From Streptomyces sp. DT2A-34 (lineage in GTDB: Bacteria; Actinomycetota; Actinomycetes; Streptomycetales; Streptomycetaceae): a stretch of 64,000 bases of DNA. Below are positions 32,456-42,365 of this stretch, in pieces; position 1 is the first letter of the stretch; each line of letters begins with the position of its first letter. The notes beneath the pieces were generated by a model, which was given only the letters and a program-made list of their open reading frames with translations, did not search any database and was not told the origin of the DNA. The position numbers and the translations under genes are program-made. The DNA is taken from assembly GCF_030499515.1 (NCBI RefSeq), contig NZ_JASTWJ010000001.1:5994001-6058000 (forward strand), given 5' to 3'.

Positions 32456-33312
32456 GCGCGGACAGGAACACCAGCGGGGCGGACAGTCCCGCCGCGCGAC
32501 TTCAGGCGCTCTTCGAGGGGCACCGGCTGACACCGACCCAGCGGCGCATCGCGCACAGCATGGTGCGCCGGGCCGCCGACGTGCCGTTCCTGTCCAGCGT
32601 GGAGCTGGCCGAGCTGGCCGGGGTCAGCCAGCCCTCCGTGACCCGCTTCGCCGTCGCCCTCGGCTTCGACGGCTACCCGGCGCTGCGCAGGCACCTGCGC
32701 GAGGTCGCACCCGTCGAGCCGGCGCCGGACGCGGGCTCGTACAACGAGTACCAGCAGGCCGTCGAGGCCGAGATCGAGAACCTCAGGCACCTGGCCGAGG
32801 TGCTGGCCGACCCGCGCCCGGTGCAGAAGGCGGGGCGGCTGCTCGCGGCCTCCCGCCCCCTGCCCGTGCTGGGCCTGCGGGCCGCGGCCTCCCAGGCGTA
32901 CGGCTTCTCCTACTTCGCCGCCAAGGTCCACCCGGACGTACGGCTGCTGCACGAGGGCGGCACGATGATCCACGACCGTATCGACGCCGCCGTACGGGCC
33001 GGCGCGACGGCCCTGCTTTGCTTCGCGCTGCCCCGGCATCCGCGCGAGGTCGTGGACACCCTGGCGTACGCCAAGGAGTGCGGGCTGACGGTGGTGACCG
33101 TGGCCGACTCCGCCTTCGCGCCGGTCGCCAAGGTCTCCGACCTGCTGCTGCCCGCCGCCGTCGGCACGGGCCTCGCCTTCGACACGGCCTGCGCGCCGAT
33201 GCTGCTGGGCCGGGTCCTGCTGGAGGCGATGTGCGACGACCTGCCCGACGCCCAGGCGCGACTGGAGGAGTTCGACGCGCGGGCGGCGGTGCGAGGGCTG
33301 TTCGTCGAGTGA
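32452..33312 (+). CDS. MurR/RpiR-family transcriptional regulator
   Basis: 286 residues. An N-terminal HTH_6 domain (LTPTQRRIAHSMVRRAADVPF, then SVELAELAGVSQPSVTRF) is followed by a SIS sugar-phosphate-type domain from about residue 115. It is coupled to the ammonia-lyase-like gene by ATGA overlap. RpiR proteins with SIS domains also regulate histidine utilisation in some bacteria, so control of the nearby hut genes is plausible and would explain a shared CTATTCAGAC motif at 30934 and 37831. The effector cannot be read from sequence. Confidence 0.88.
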   Translation: MSADRNTSGADSPAARLQALFEGHRLTPTQRRIAHSMVRRAADVPFLSSVELAELAGVSQPSVTRFAVALGFDGYPALRRHLREVAPVEPAPDAGSYNEYQQAVEAEIENLRHLAEVLADPRPVQKAGRLLAASRPLPVLGLRAAASQAYGFSYFAAKVHPDVRLLHEGGTMIHDRIDAAVRAGATALLCFALPRHPREVVDTLAYAKECGLTVVTVADSAFAPVAKVSDLLLPAAVGTGLAFDTACAPMLLGRVLLEAMCDDLPDAQARLEEFDARAAVRGLFVE

Positions 33313-33390
33313 GTTCTTAAGACTCGTCTCACGTTGGCTGGCTAGCGTGCGCGCAAAGCGTCTGGACAGACCTGGGACGGGAGGCTGAAC

Positions 33391-33978
33391 GTGGTACGCG
33401 CAGGAGGGCACGGGCTGGCTCGGGTGGCCGTCGTCGTACGGGCCGGGGCGGCGCCGCTGTGGTGGCTCGGGGTGTTCGCGGCGGGCGTCGGGGTGCTGGT
33501 GCCGGGGCTGACGGGGCGCCGGATCGGGGTGCTGGCCGGGGCGGCGCTCTTCATCCTCGCGACGGCCGTGGTCGCGTACGTACGCCGCAAGCGGTACACC
33601 GCCCTGACCCGCTCGGCCGCCCGCGCCGGCAAGCACGACGTGCTCCAGGACCGCGCGGTCGCCGTCCGCAACTGGCGCCGTGGCCACCGCTGGTGGCTGC
33701 TGCTCGCCTTCGTCGCCGCGCTGGGCAGCGCGTTCGCCGTGCCGGCGGCCGGCGGGATGCTGCTGGCGGGGTGCGGGGCGGGGCTCCGGCTCAAGGCCGC
33801 GTGGCTCGGACGGCGGGAGCGGGCCGAGAACGCCCTGCTGTGGGTGCGGGTGGACTGGCTCGACCGCCGGGGCGGCCGGCCGGCGGGCAAGGCGGTCAAG
33901 GGCTACCGCAGCACCGGCATCGCGGCGGGCGACGCGGCCCCGGGCGGGGCCCGCCGCCGCACCGCGGCGCTGGTGTAG
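33391..33978 (+). CDS. membrane protein, function unknown
   Basis: 195 residues with two hydrophobic pairs: about 22-40 with 46-62, and about 100-118 with 122-135. They are separated by a basic loop (RRKRYTALTRSAARAGKHD), and the C-terminus is basic. No family recognised. GTG start after GGGAGG. Codon bias is strongly coding. It is convergent with the roadblock operon. Confidence 0.6.
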   Translation: MVRAGGHGLARVAVVVRAGAAPLWWLGVFAAGVGVLVPGLTGRRIGVLAGAALFILATAVVAYVRRKRYTALTRSAARAGKHDVLQDRAVAVRNWRRGHRWWLLLAFVAALGSAFAVPAAGGMLLAGCGAGLRLKAAWLGRRERAENALLWVRVDWLDRRGGRPAGKAVKGYRSTGIAAGDAAPGGARRRTAALV

Positions 33979-34001
33979 GCCGGCCCTCTCGGCGGTGCGG
34001 C

Positions 34002-34376
34002 TCAGACCTCCAGGTCCTGCTCGATCTTCTTCAACTGGTGCCTGGCCATGGCCAGGTTGGCGCGCTTGGCGTCGAGGACCAGGTACAGGAAGAGGCCGTT
34101 GCCGCCGCGCCCGGCGATCAGCCGGATCAGGTGGTACTGGTCGCTGAGGGTGATCAGGATGTCCTCGATGCCGCCCTTGAGGCCGAGGTGCTCCATCGTG
34201 CGCATCTTGGCGCGGACGACGTCGGTGTTGCCCGCGGCGGCGACATTGAGGTCGAAGCTCTTGCTGCCGCCCAGCGTGCCCAGCGCCATCCCGCTGGTGT
34301 AGTCGACCAGAGCGACCCCGGTCGCCCCCTCGATCGAGGCGAGGCATTCCTTCAGCGTGGTCTCGGTGTTGGCCAT
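34002..34376 (-). CDS. roadblock/LC7 domain protein
   Basis: 124-residue protein of the MglB/roadblock fold, which typically binds small Ras-like GTPases. Features are VALVDYTSGMALGT near residue 22 and LITLSDQYHLIRLI near residue 75. It is the last of four leftward genes, two of them clear roadblock proteins and one roadblock-like. Unlike a conservon, no GTPase, sensor kinase or DUF742 gene is adjacent. The ATG is chosen over one 6 codons upstream by similarity of the N-terminus (ANTETTLKECLASI) to the family. Confidence 0.85.
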   Translation of the reverse strand: MANTETTLKECLASIEGATGVALVDYTSGMALGTLGGSKSFDLNVAAAGNTDVVRAKMRTMEHLGLKGGIEDILITLSDQYHLIRLIAGRGGNGLFLYLVLDAKRANLAMARHQLKKIEQDLEV

Positions 34377-34390
34377 GACGTGTGTTCCTC

Positions 34391-34930
34391 TCAACTCTCG
34401 GTAGTCGTACGCGCGTTGGTGGTGGTGGTGGCGCGTGCGGGACGCGCGGTTCTCGTGCGGGTGGGCATGGGCTTGGCGGGCTCCTTGGGCCCCTTGGGCT
34501 CCTTGGGCTCCTCGGGCCTCTTGGCGGAGCTCTTGGCAGGGCTCCTCCTGGGCGCCGCCGCCTGCGCGTCGACGAGCTCTCCGATACGGGCACCGGCGCG
34601 GCGGCCCTCCAGATGCAGCCGGCCGACGTTGACGCCGTCCGTGGCGAGCAGCGTCAGTACGGCGGTGCGGCCCGCCGCGTACGTCGCCACATAGCCGTCC
34701 GCCCCGCGCACGAGCAGCTCGCGGAGGTCGCCCCGGCCGGTCGCGTCCGTCATCCGCACCGCGACGCCGAGCGCGGCGGCGGTGAGCGCGGCGAGGCCGT
34801 CCGGTTCGACTCCGGGGGTGTCGTGGGCGAGGACGAGGCCGTCCACGCCGGCCGCGAGCGCTCCGGTCAGCTGGGGCACTCGGGCTCTGAGTCGGCGGAA
34901 CTCGTCGAGTATCGGGGACTCGGCCGCCAT
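34391..34930 (-). CDS. roadblock-like protein with charged low-complexity tail
   Basis: 179 residues. Residues 1-125 resemble a roadblock domain (GALAAGVDGLVLAHDTPGVE, then ATYAAGRTAVLTLLAT). The rest is a Pro/Lys/Glu then Arg/Thr-rich disordered tail (KRPEEPKEPKGPKEPAKP). GAGGAG precedes the ATG. It lies between two other members of the operon, and the charged tail may mediate membrane or protein contacts. Function inferred only from context. Confidence 0.7.
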   Translation of the reverse strand: MAAESPILDEFRRLRARVPQLTGALAAGVDGLVLAHDTPGVEPDGLAALTAAALGVAVRMTDATGRGDLRELLVRGADGYVATYAAGRTAVLTLLATDGVNVGRLHLEGRRAGARIGELVDAQAAAPRRSPAKSSAKRPEEPKEPKGPKEPAKPMPTRTRTARPARATTTTNARTTTES

Positions 34931-34967
34931 CAGGTGTCTCCTCTCGGCGCCCGCGAAGGGCTTGCGG

Positions 34968-35765
34968 TCAAAGGGCCTCCAGCGCATCCCTGACCCTCTT
35001 CAGCAGCGCGACATAGGGATCGGCGGCGACGGCGTCGTCGGGCGGGTGGCCCTGGGCGGTGGGTGGCGGCTGCGGGGACACGAGCCCCGCCGCGGCCAGC
35101 CGCCTTATGTGCACCAGCGTGTGGAACGCCGGCCTGCCCAGCTCCCGCGCGATGTCGGCGGCCCGCCGTACGCCGTCCACCCGGGCGAGTACGGCGGCCT
35201 GCCTCGGCGGGACCGCGGGGGCCGCGACCGGGTCGGCCCGGATCAGGGGTGCGGCGTCCGTCGCCGGGTCGGGCCAGATGCGGCGCAGCAGGGCGCGGCG
35301 GCGCAGCGTCTCGCGCTCCAGGGCGGCGACCGGCACCGGACGCACGGAGGCGAGCCAGTGCGCGGGGCCGTAGCGGAAGCGGCCGGGCGTACTGCTGGGG
35401 GCGAGGGCGAAGTACGCGGCGTCGTACAGCGCGCTCGCCTGCGCCAGCTCCAGCGCGCCCGACGTGACGCCGTGCCGCAGCAGCCGCCCCTCGTCGGCGC
35501 TGTCCTCGGCGTCCTGCCAGGTCTCGGCGTCGAGGGCGCCGTGGAGCGTGAGGAGCACGCCGAGGCCGGGAGCGAGCGGGCTCTCGGCGTGCACCACCCG
35601 GCCCTCGGCGAGATGGAGCGTGCCGTGCTCGCGGTCCAGGACGCCGGTGGCCCGCTCGTCCGCCAGCCGGGTCAGCATCGGCGAGACGCCCCCGGCCCGC
35701 TGGTGCGCCGTCGTCCGGTCCCGGACCGGCAGACGCGGTGGCGGTGTGGTTCCGACCACGGTCAT
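34968..35765 (-). CDS. DUF4388/PATAN-like regulator with winged-helix C-terminus
   Basis: 265 residues. The N-terminal part (ATGVLDREHGTLHLAEGRVV) matches the pattern of DUF4388/PATAN domains found in bacterial signalling proteins. The C-terminal part (ADIARELGRPAFHTLVHIRRLAAAGLV) reads as a winged helix. ATGA overlap with the upstream roadblock gene. It probably acts as the output or adaptor of the roadblock module. Confidence 0.65.
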   Translation of the reverse strand: MTVVGTTPPPRLPVRDRTTAHQRAGGVSPMLTRLADERATGVLDREHGTLHLAEGRVVHAESPLAPGLGVLLTLHGALDAETWQDAEDSADEGRLLRHGVTSGALELAQASALYDAAYFALAPSSTPGRFRYGPAHWLASVRPVPVAALERETLRRRALLRRIWPDPATDAAPLIRADPVAAPAVPPRQAAVLARVDGVRRAADIARELGRPAFHTLVHIRRLAAAGLVSPQPPPTAQGHPPDDAVAADPYVALLKRVRDALEAL

Positions 35766-36154
35766 CCCAGCACCAGCCGCTCGGCCATCTCGCCCAGCCG
35801 GATACGGGCCAGCGCGAGGTTGCCGTCCGCGCGGGCCAGCCACAGGTACAGGAACACGCTGCTGTCGAAGGCCGTCGGCACGAACCGCAGCACGTGGTAG
35901 CTGTCCCGGTTGCTGAGGATCACGTCCTCGACGGGCGGATCCGCGGCGCCGCCGTCGTCGCCGGGCCCGAACGCGTGCTGCTCGGCGGCCAGCCGCGCCA
36001 GCTCCGCCGCCTCGGCGGCCGCCGTCTCGTGGTCACCGCCCGGCGGATCGCCCACGGTGCCCAGGGCCAGCCCGCTGGTCCAGTCGACCAGCGCGGCGCC
36101 CCGTGCACCGGGCAGCCGCATCGCCTCCAGCAAGCACTTGTCGATTCCGGGCAC
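35762..36154 (-). CDS. roadblock/LC7 domain protein
   Basis: 130 residues, first gene of the four-gene roadblock operon. GAALVDWTSGLALGTVGD aligns with the 34002 protein, and VILSNRDSYHVLRFV with its central strand. A 30-residue acidic/Gly insertion (about 35-70) sits in the middle. The promoter should lie in 36155-36335, where I see no distinct motif. Confidence 0.8.
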   Translation of the reverse strand: MPGIDKCLLEAMRLPGARGAALVDWTSGLALGTVGDPPGGDHETAAAEAAELARLAAEQHAFGPGDDGGAADPPVEDVILSNRDSYHVLRFVPTAFDSSVFLYLWLARADGNLALARIRLGEMAERLVLG

Positions 36155-36335
36155 CGTCGCTCCCCTCCCGCCTGGGGTTCGGCTGAGTGAGGGCCAAACT
36201 ACGCAACGTGTGTGCGGCGAGTGAGCGTTCGGGCATTTTCCAGTGGAACATGCGCCGAGTGACTAAGGTGGGTCAACTGGCCCTGTTTTCACTCCAGTTG
36301 ATCGCGTATGGCGTACGGACCCTCATCGCCGTACG

Positions 36336-37772
36336 TCAACGGCGCTGCGGCGCGGGCAGGGTGGTGAGCGATGTCGCGTGCGCCCCTCCGGATTCGGCCA
36401 CGATCTCGTCGAGCGACTGCGGCTCGCGCACGGTCGCGAAGGCCATGCCCCCGGCCTCGTCCGGCGCGAAGCCGTAAATGCCGGGCCGGGCGAGGGAGTT
36501 GTACGCGTAGTGGTGCGCGAAGTAGTACGCCCCCGTGTCCACCGCCGCCGCGTAGTCCCCCTGCTCCAGCAGCGGCAGCGCGCACCCCTCGGCCAGCAGG
36601 TCACCCGAGAAGCAGGCCGGCCCGGCCACGTCCTGCACCACGGCCGGACCCTCCTTCGGGCGCCCCTTGCCGTCGTACGCGGTGATCCTCAGCGGCCAGC
36701 TCCCCGGCGCGTACACCGTGCGCGTGGCGACCTGCACGCCCGCGTGCGTGACCGCCACCGGCCGCCCGCCCGCGCTCTTGGCGTACTCGACGCGGGCCAC
36801 GACCGTCCCGTGCTTGGCCAGCAGTGACCGCCCGAACTCCGTGACCAGCCCGTAGCGCCCGTCGAACAGCCCCGGCATCGCCTCGCCCAGCAGCCGCGCG
36901 TACTGCGCGTACGTCGGCGTGGTCGTGTCCGAGGCGAAGTTCACCGGCAGCCCGCCGCCGATGTCGAGCGTGTCGATCTGCCGCCGCCCGATCCGCCGGT
37001 TGATCTCCTCGGCCAGCGCGTACGCCTCCGCGACCCCCCGGGCCATCAGCGCCAGCGGGATGCCCTGCGAGCCGGTGTGCGCATGCAGCCGCGTCAGCCA
37101 CGGGCGGTCCTGGTACGCCCGTACCACCCACTCCCGCGCCCCCTCGTCGCGCAGCGCCACCCCGAACTTCGACGTCGCCGTGGCCGTGGACGTCGCCTCG
37201 ATCGAACCCCCGCCGACCTGCGGGTTCACCCGGATCCCGAGCGGGGAGCTGCTGACGGCGGACTTCATCATGCCGTCGATGCGGTCCAGCTCCTGCGGGT
37301 TGTCCGCGTTGACGGCGATGCCCAGCGCCAGCGCCTCGCGCAGCTCGGCCGGCGTCTTGGCGGGCGAGTCCAGCACCGTCATCTCCGGGCGGAGCCCCGC
37401 CGCCCGCGCCAGCGCCAGCTCGCCCGGGCTCGCCACCTCCGCGCCGATGCCCTCCTCGCGCAGCAGCCGCAGCACCGGCACCAGCGGGGTCGCCTTCACC
37501 GCGAAGGCGTGCAGCACGGGCGTGCCCGGCGCCACCACCGCGTCGAACGCCGCCCGCAGCGCCGCCGCCGACTCCCGGATGCCGGTGACGTCGAGCAGGC
37601 CGACGATGGGGGTGCCGGGCCCGAGCAGCCCCTGCTCCACGGCCGCCCGCACCGCGTCGTCCCGCCGGGCCACCCGGTCGGCGTCATACGCCGGTATCTC
37701 GACTCCGCCGCCCACTGCGTCGCCCGCTCCGATGTCCACAACATCCCCCGTCCTGTCGTTGTCCGAGCCCAT
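36336..37772 (-). CDS. PLP-dependent decarboxylase, diaminopimelate-decarboxylase-like
   Basis: 478-residue fold-type III PLP enzyme. The PLP lysine is in HAFAVKATPL. The glycine-rich phosphate-binding GGGLPVNF, the HTGSQG motif and the late CFSGDLLAEG motif (corresponding to CESGD in DapA-type decarboxylases) are all visible. The family includes diaminopimelate, ornithine/arginine and carboxynorspermidine decarboxylases. The altered CFSGD suggests a specialised or secondary substrate rather than essential lysA. It is divergent from the hut operon and shares its promoter region. A TTG four codons upstream is the alternative start. Confidence 0.8.
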   Translation of the reverse strand: MGSDNDRTGDVVDIGAGDAVGGGVEIPAYDADRVARRDDAVRAAVEQGLLGPGTPIVGLLDVTGIRESAAALRAAFDAVVAPGTPVLHAFAVKATPLVPVLRLLREEGIGAEVASPGELALARAAGLRPEMTVLDSPAKTPAELREALALGIAVNADNPQELDRIDGMMKSAVSSSPLGIRVNPQVGGGSIEATSTATATSKFGVALRDEGAREWVVRAYQDRPWLTRLHAHTGSQGIPLALMARGVAEAYALAEEINRRIGRRQIDTLDIGGGLPVNFASDTTTPTYAQYARLLGEAMPGLFDGRYGLVTEFGRSLLAKHGTVVARVEYAKSAGGRPVAVTHAGVQVATRTVYAPGSWPLRITAYDGKGRPKEGPAVVQDVAGPACFSGDLLAEGCALPLLEQGDYAAAVDTGAYYFAHHYAYNSLARPGIYGFAPDEAGGMAFATVREPQSLDEIVAESGGAHATSLTTLPAPQRR

Positions 37773-37820
37773 GCATCCAGCCAAACATCCGTGACGCGCG
37801 AGCGCTGGCCCGCGAACGTA

Positions 37821-37856
37821 TTGACTAGCTCTATTCAGACGTCCAGGATGTGAATA
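37821..37856 (+). promoter_or_regulatory. promoter and operator of the hut operon
   Basis: TTGACT (37821-37826) and CAGGAT (37844-37849), 17 bases apart, form a plausible -35/-10. Inverted TATTCA (37832-37837) and TGAATA (37851-37856) overlap it. The left arm is part of CTATTCAGAC, which recurs inverted upstream of the ammonia-lyase-like gene. Confidence 0.5.
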
Positions 37857-37913
37857 ACCACCTCAACAGTTCGCAGTCACACTTCGCAGTCACAGTCCGC
37901 TGGGAGGCAGACC

Positions 37914-39632
37914 ATGTCAGGACCCCGCCCGCCCGTCTCCCCCCACCACCCTCAAACGAGGCCCTACGGGCCGCCCCCTGGTGGAGTCCGAGCGCCGCGC
38001 GGTACGGAACTGAGTGCCCTGGGATGGCAGCAGGAAGCCGCCCTGCGGATGCTGCAGAACAACCTCGACCCCGAGGTCGCCGAGCACCCCGACAAGCTCG
38101 TCGTCTACGGCGGCACCGGCAAGGCGGCCCGCGACTGGCGCTCCTTCGACGCGATGGTGCGCACGCTGAAGGGGCTGAAGCAGGACGAGACCATGCTGGT
38201 CCAGTCCGGACGCCCCGTCGGCGTCATGCAGACCCACGAGTGGGCGCCGCGCGTCCTCATCGCCAACTCCAACCTCGTCGGCGACTGGGCCAACTGGGAG
38301 GAGTTCCGCCGCCTGGAGGCCCTCGGCCTCACCATGTACGGCCAGATGACGGCCGGCTCCTGGATCTACATCGGCACCCAGGGCATCCTCCAGGGCACCT
38401 ACGAGACCTTCTCCGCCGTCGCCGCGAAGAAGTTCGACGGCACCCTCGCCGGGACGATCACCCTCACCGCCGGTCTCGGCGGCATGGGCGGCGCCCAGCC
38501 GCTCGCCGTGACCATGAACGACGGTGTCGCGATCTGCGTCGACTGTGACCCGCGCGCGATCGAGCGCCGCATCGAGCACCGGTACCTGGACGTGAAGGCC
38601 GACTCCCTCGACCACGCCCTCCAACTGGCCGTCGAGGCCCGTGACGCCCGCCGCCCCCTCTCCATCGGCGTCCTCGGCAACGCCGCCGAGCTGGTCCCGC
38701 AGCTCCTCGCCATGGGCGCCCCCATCGACATCGTCACCGACCAGACCTCGGCGCACGACCCGCTGGCGTACCTGCCGCTGGGCGTCGACTTCGACGAGAT
38801 GGCGTCCTACGCCGCCAAGGACCCGGCCGGCTTCACCACCCGCGCCCGTGAGTCCATGGCCAAGCACGTCGAGGCCATGGTGGGCTTCATGGACGCCGGT
38901 GCCGAGGTCTTCGACTACGGCAACTCGATCCGGGGCGAGGCCCAACTCGCCGGGTACGAGCGGGCGTTCGCCTTCCCCGGGTTCGTGCCGGCCTACATCC
39001 GCCCCCTGTTCTGCGAGGGCAAGGGCCCCTTCAGGTGGGCTGCTCTCTCGGGCGACCCGGCCGACATCGCCAAGACCGACAAGGCGATCCTCGACCTCTT
39101 CCCGGAGAACGAGTCCCTGGCCCGCTGGATCAAGATGGCCGGCGAGCGGGTGCACTTCCAGGGGCTGCCCGCGCGCATCTGCTGGCTCGGCTACGGGGAG
39201 CGGGACAAGGCGGGTGAGCGGTTCAACGACATGGTGGCGAGCGGTGAGCTGGCCGCGCCGCTCGCGATCGGGCGTGACCACCTGGACTGCGGTTCGGTGG
39301 CCTCTCCCTACCGCGAGACCGAGGCCATGCTCGACGGGTCCGACGCGATCGCGGACTGGCCGCTGCTGAACGCCATGGTGAACGTGGCTTCGGGCGCCTC
39401 CTGGGTCTCCCTTCACCACGGTGGCGGCGTCGGCATGGGGCGGTCCATCCACGCCGGGCAGGTGACGGTGGCCGACGGTACGAAGCTCGGGGGCGAGAAG
39501 ATCCGCCGGGTGCTGACGAACGACCCCGGGATGGGCGTCATCCGGCACGTCGACGCCGGGTACGACATCGCGGAGTCGGTTGCCGATGAGCGGGGCGTGC
39601 GCGTCCCGATGCGCGAGGGTGACGACGCGTGA
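37914..39632 (+). CDS. hutU: urocanate hydratase
   Basis: 572-residue NAD-dependent enzyme that converts urocanate to imidazolonepropionate, second step of histidine degradation. Diagnostic segments are LVGDWANW near the N-terminus, the dinucleotide-binding [12 protein letters not shown], and the C-terminal [13 protein letters not shown] with the active-site cysteine, then RDHLDCGSV. An extra N-terminal tail of about 25 Pro-rich residues precedes the core. GGGAGG lies 6 bases before the ATG. It heads the four-gene operon; the next gene overlaps by 4 bases. Confidence 0.95.
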   Translation: MSGPRPPVSPHHPQTRPYGPPPGGVRAPRGTELSALGWQQEAALRMLQNNLDPEVAEHPDKLVVYGGTGKAARDWRSFDAMVRTLKGLKQDETMLVQSGRPVGVMQTHEWAPRVLIANSNLVGDWANWEEFRRLEALGLTMYGQMTAGSWIYIGTQGILQGTYETFSAVAAKKFDGTLAGTITLTAGLGGMGGAQPLAVTMNDGVAICVDCDPRAIERRIEHRYLDVKADSLDHALQLAVEARDARRPLSIGVLGNAAELVPQLLAMGAPIDIVTDQTSAHDPLAYLPLGVDFDEMASYAAKDPAGFTTRARESMAKHVEAMVGFMDAGAEVFDYGNSIRGEAQLAGYERAFAFPGFVPAYIRPLFCEGKGPFRWAALSGDPADIAKTDKAILDLFPENESLARWIKMAGERVHFQGLPARICWLGYGERDKAGERFNDMVASGELAAPLAIGRDHLDCGSVASPYRETEAMLDGSDAIADWPLLNAMVNVASGASWVSLHHGGGVGMGRSIHAGQVTVADGTKLGGEKIRRVLTNDPGMGVIRHVDAGYDIAESVADERGVRVPMREGDDA

Positions 39633-40942
39633 CTCAGCATGGGGGCGGGCACGGCAACTCTCCGGCGGGGGCTGAGGGCTCGTCGCCGGGTGCGGGCGGC
39701 GCAGTGCGGTCTGGCGTGGGTGGTGGGTCGTTCCACGAGATGTGGCGTGAGCTGCTCCCCATCGGCCGGCACCCCGGCTCCCACGGCTATCGACGCTTCG
39801 CCTGGACCGGCGCCGATCTCGACTGCCGGGCCTGGTTCAAGGAGCAGGCCGAAGGACGCGGGCTCGCCTACGAGGTCGACCGGAACGGGAATCAGTGGGC
39901 CTGGCTCGGGGATCCCGCCGCCGGGGACGCCGTTGTCACCGGGTCGCATCTCGACTCCGTGCCGGACGGGGGTGCCTTCGACGGGCCCCTCGGGGTCGTG
40001 TCGTCCTTCGCCGCGCTCGATGAACTGCGGGGCAGGGGCGTGCACTTCGCCAAGCCCCTCGCCATCGTCAACTTCGGCGACGAAGAGGGTGCCCGGTTCG
40101 GGCTCGCCTGTGTCGGGTCCCGGCTCGCCGCCGGGCAGCTCACCGTCGACGACGCCCACAAGCTGACCGACGGGGACGGGGTCAGCCTGCCCCGGGCCAT
40201 GGAGGCCGCGGGGTACGACCCCGAGGCCATCGGCGCCGACCCGGAGCGGCTCGCCCGCATCGGTGCCTTCGTCGAGCTGCATGTCGAGCAGGGACGGGCC
40301 CTGGACCTGTCCGGCGACCGCGTCGGCATCGCCAGCGCCATCTGGCCGCACGGCCGATGGCGGTTCGACTTCCGGGGCGAGGCCAATCACGCGGGGACCA
40401 CCCGGCTCATGGACCGGCGCGACCCCATGCTGACGTACGCCGAGACCGTGCTCGCCGCCCGCCGGGAGGCGCAACTCGCCGGTGCCGTCGCGACGTTCGG
40501 CAAGATCTCCGTCGAGCCGAACGGCGTCAACGCCATCCCCTCCCTGGTGCGCGGCTGGCTCGACTCCAGGGCCGAGGACCAGGCGAGCCTCGACACCGTC
40601 GTCGGCGGCATCGAGAAGGCGGCCCGGGAGTACGCGGCGGCCCACGGCATCGACCTCGACATCGTCCGTGAGTCCTTCACGCCCGTCGTCGAGTTCGACC
40701 ACGCCCTGCGCGACGAACTGGCCCGCATCCTGGGCAAGGACTCCGACCTCACCGTCCCGGTCCTGGGCACCGGTGCCGGACATGACGCCGGAATCCTCTC
40801 CGGGACCATCCCGACCGCCATGCTGTTCGTACGCAACCCCACCGGCGTCTCGCACTCCCCGGCCGAGTTCGCCGCCGAGGACGACTGCGTGGCCGGAGTC
40901 ATCGCCCTCGCCGACGTACTGGAAGGACTGGCCTGCACGTGA
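39629..40942 (+). CDS. M20-family amidohydrolase (allantoate amidohydrolase-like) in the hut operon
   Basis: 437-residue dinuclear metal hydrolase of the AllC/hydantoinase/carbamoylase family. Metal ligands appear in [28 protein letters not shown] and the late VSHSPAEF. Family members cleave C-N bonds of ureido or formamido acids. In this operon the product of the deiminase encoded next is N-formylglutamate, so a deformylase is needed and this enzyme is the only candidate. That assignment is inference; annotation as allantoate hydrolase rests on family only. GTGA overlap with hutU, ATG-type overlap with the deiminase. Confidence 0.85.
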   Translation: MTQHGGGHGNSPAGAEGSSPGAGGAVRSGVGGGSFHEMWRELLPIGRHPGSHGYRRFAWTGADLDCRAWFKEQAEGRGLAYEVDRNGNQWAWLGDPAAGDAVVTGSHLDSVPDGGAFDGPLGVVSSFAALDELRGRGVHFAKPLAIVNFGDEEGARFGLACVGSRLAAGQLTVDDAHKLTDGDGVSLPRAMEAAGYDPEAIGADPERLARIGAFVELHVEQGRALDLSGDRVGIASAIWPHGRWRFDFRGEANHAGTTRLMDRRDPMLTYAETVLAARREAQLAGAVATFGKISVEPNGVNAIPSLVRGWLDSRAEDQASLDTVVGGIEKAAREYAAAHGIDLDIVRESFTPVVEFDHALRDELARILGKDSDLTVPVLGTGAGHDAGILSGTIPTAMLFVRNPTGVSHSPAEFAAEDDCVAGVIALADVLEGLACT

Positions 40943-42288
40943 CGCCCACCCAGCGGACCCGTACGTACTGGCTGGAACACGCCTGGCTCGACACCCACGT
41001 CGAGCCGGGCGTCGCCCTCGATGTGAGCGACGGCCGCGTCACCGCCGTCCGCACCGGCGCGCAGGCCCCGCCCCCCGGCGCCGAGGTCCTCCGCGGGCTC
41101 ACGCTCCCCGGGCTGGCCAACGCCCACTCGCACGCCTTCCACCGCGCCCTGCGCTCCACCGTCCAGGTCGGCTCCGGCACCTTCTGGACCTGGCGCGAGG
41201 TCATGTACTCGTTCGCCGACAGGCTCACCCCGGAGACCTACCACGCCCTCGCCCGCGCCGTGTACGCCGAGATGGCGCTGGCGGGGATCACCGCCGTCGG
41301 TGAGTTCCACTACGTCCACCATGCCCCGGGCGGCACCCCGTACGCGGACCCGAACGCGATGGGCGAGGCCCTCGTCGCGGCCGCCGCCGACGCCGGCATC
41401 CGGATCACCCTCCTCGACACCGCCTATCTCTCCGCCGGCTTCGGCCGGCCGCCCAACCGCCACCAGCTCCGCTTCTCCGACGGACACGCCGAGGCCTGGG
41501 CCGAACGCTGTTCAGTTCTCAAGGACCAGGATCACGCACGGATCGGGGCGGCGATCCACTCCGTACGGGCCGTGCCCGCCGACCAGTTGGCGACCGTGGC
41601 GCGGTGGGCCGAGGAGCGGCGGGCCCCGCTCCATGTGCACCTGTCCGAGCAGACCGCCGAGAACGAGGCGTGCCTGGAGGTCCACGGCTGCACCCCCACC
41701 CAGCTCCTCGCCCTGCACGGCGTCCTCGGCCCGCGCACCACCGGCGTCCACAACACCCACCTCACCGCCGAGGACATCTCCCTGATCGGCGGCAGCGGCA
41801 CCGGCACCTGTATGTGCCCGACCACCGAACGGGACCTCGCGGACGGCATCGGACCCGCCGTCGCCCTGCAGAACGAAGGCTCCCCGCTCTCCCTCGGCTC
41901 CGACAGCCACGCCGTCATCGACCTGCTCGAAGAGGCGCGCGCGATGGAGCTGAACGAGCGCCTGCGCACCCGCACGCGAGGTCACTGGACGGCGGCGGCC
42001 CTCCTGCGGGCGGCCTCGGCCGACGGCCACGCGGCTCTCGGCTGGGACGGGGCGGGCACCCTGGAGCCCGGAGGACTCGCCGACTTCACCACCATCGCGC
42101 TCGACTCGGTCAGGACGGCAGGGCCGCTTCCGCGGCTCGGGGCCGAGACGGCCGTATTCGCTGCGTCGGCAGCAGACGTGTCGCATACGGTCGTGGGGGG
42201 TCGGCACGTCGTACGGGACGGGGTCCACGCCCTCGTACCGGATGTGCCGAAAGCCCTCGCGGACGCCGTCGAAGCCTTGCGCGGATGA
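40939..42288 (+). CDS. hutF: formimidoylglutamate deiminase
   Basis: 449-residue amidohydrolase that deaminates N-formimino-L-glutamate to N-formylglutamate in the five-step histidine pathway. Metal site: [12 protein letters not shown] (HxH), the HVHLSEQ histidine, the HNTHL region, and the aspartate in [11 protein letters not shown]. The motif [14 protein letters not shown] is typical of HutF. GTG start overlaps the previous stop by 4 bases. Its presence, rather than HutG formiminoglutamase, shows that this organism uses the N-formylglutamate route. Confidence 0.9.
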   Translation: MTPTQRTRTYWLEHAWLDTHVEPGVALDVSDGRVTAVRTGAQAPPPGAEVLRGLTLPGLANAHSHAFHRALRSTVQVGSGTFWTWREVMYSFADRLTPETYHALARAVYAEMALAGITAVGEFHYVHHAPGGTPYADPNAMGEALVAAAADAGIRITLLDTAYLSAGFGRPPNRHQLRFSDGHAEAWAERCSVLKDQDHARIGAAIHSVRAVPADQLATVARWAEERRAPLHVHLSEQTAENEACLEVHGCTPTQLLALHGVLGPRTTGVHNTHLTAEDISLIGGSGTGTCMCPTTERDLADGIGPAVALQNEGSPLSLGSDSHAVIDLLEEARAMELNERLRTRTRGHWTAAALLRAASADGHAALGWDGAGTLEPGGLADFTTIALDSVRTAGPLPRLGAETAVFAASAADVSHTVVGGRHVVRDGVHALVPDVPKALADAVEALRG

Positions 42289-42365
42289 CTGCGGGCCGTC
42301 CACCCGCGCGGCCCGCCTCCGCCCCCGAACCCGACCCGACCGCCGACCAGGCAACCAAGGACGCC

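Noticed and set aside
32026..34593. 855-residue leftward frame
   Set aside because: Antisense shadow of the ammonia-lyase-like, RpiR and membrane-protein genes created by high third-position GC.
34002..36154. Conservon (cvn) operon
   Set aside because: No sensor kinase, DUF742 or Ras-like GTPase gene accompanies the roadblock genes.
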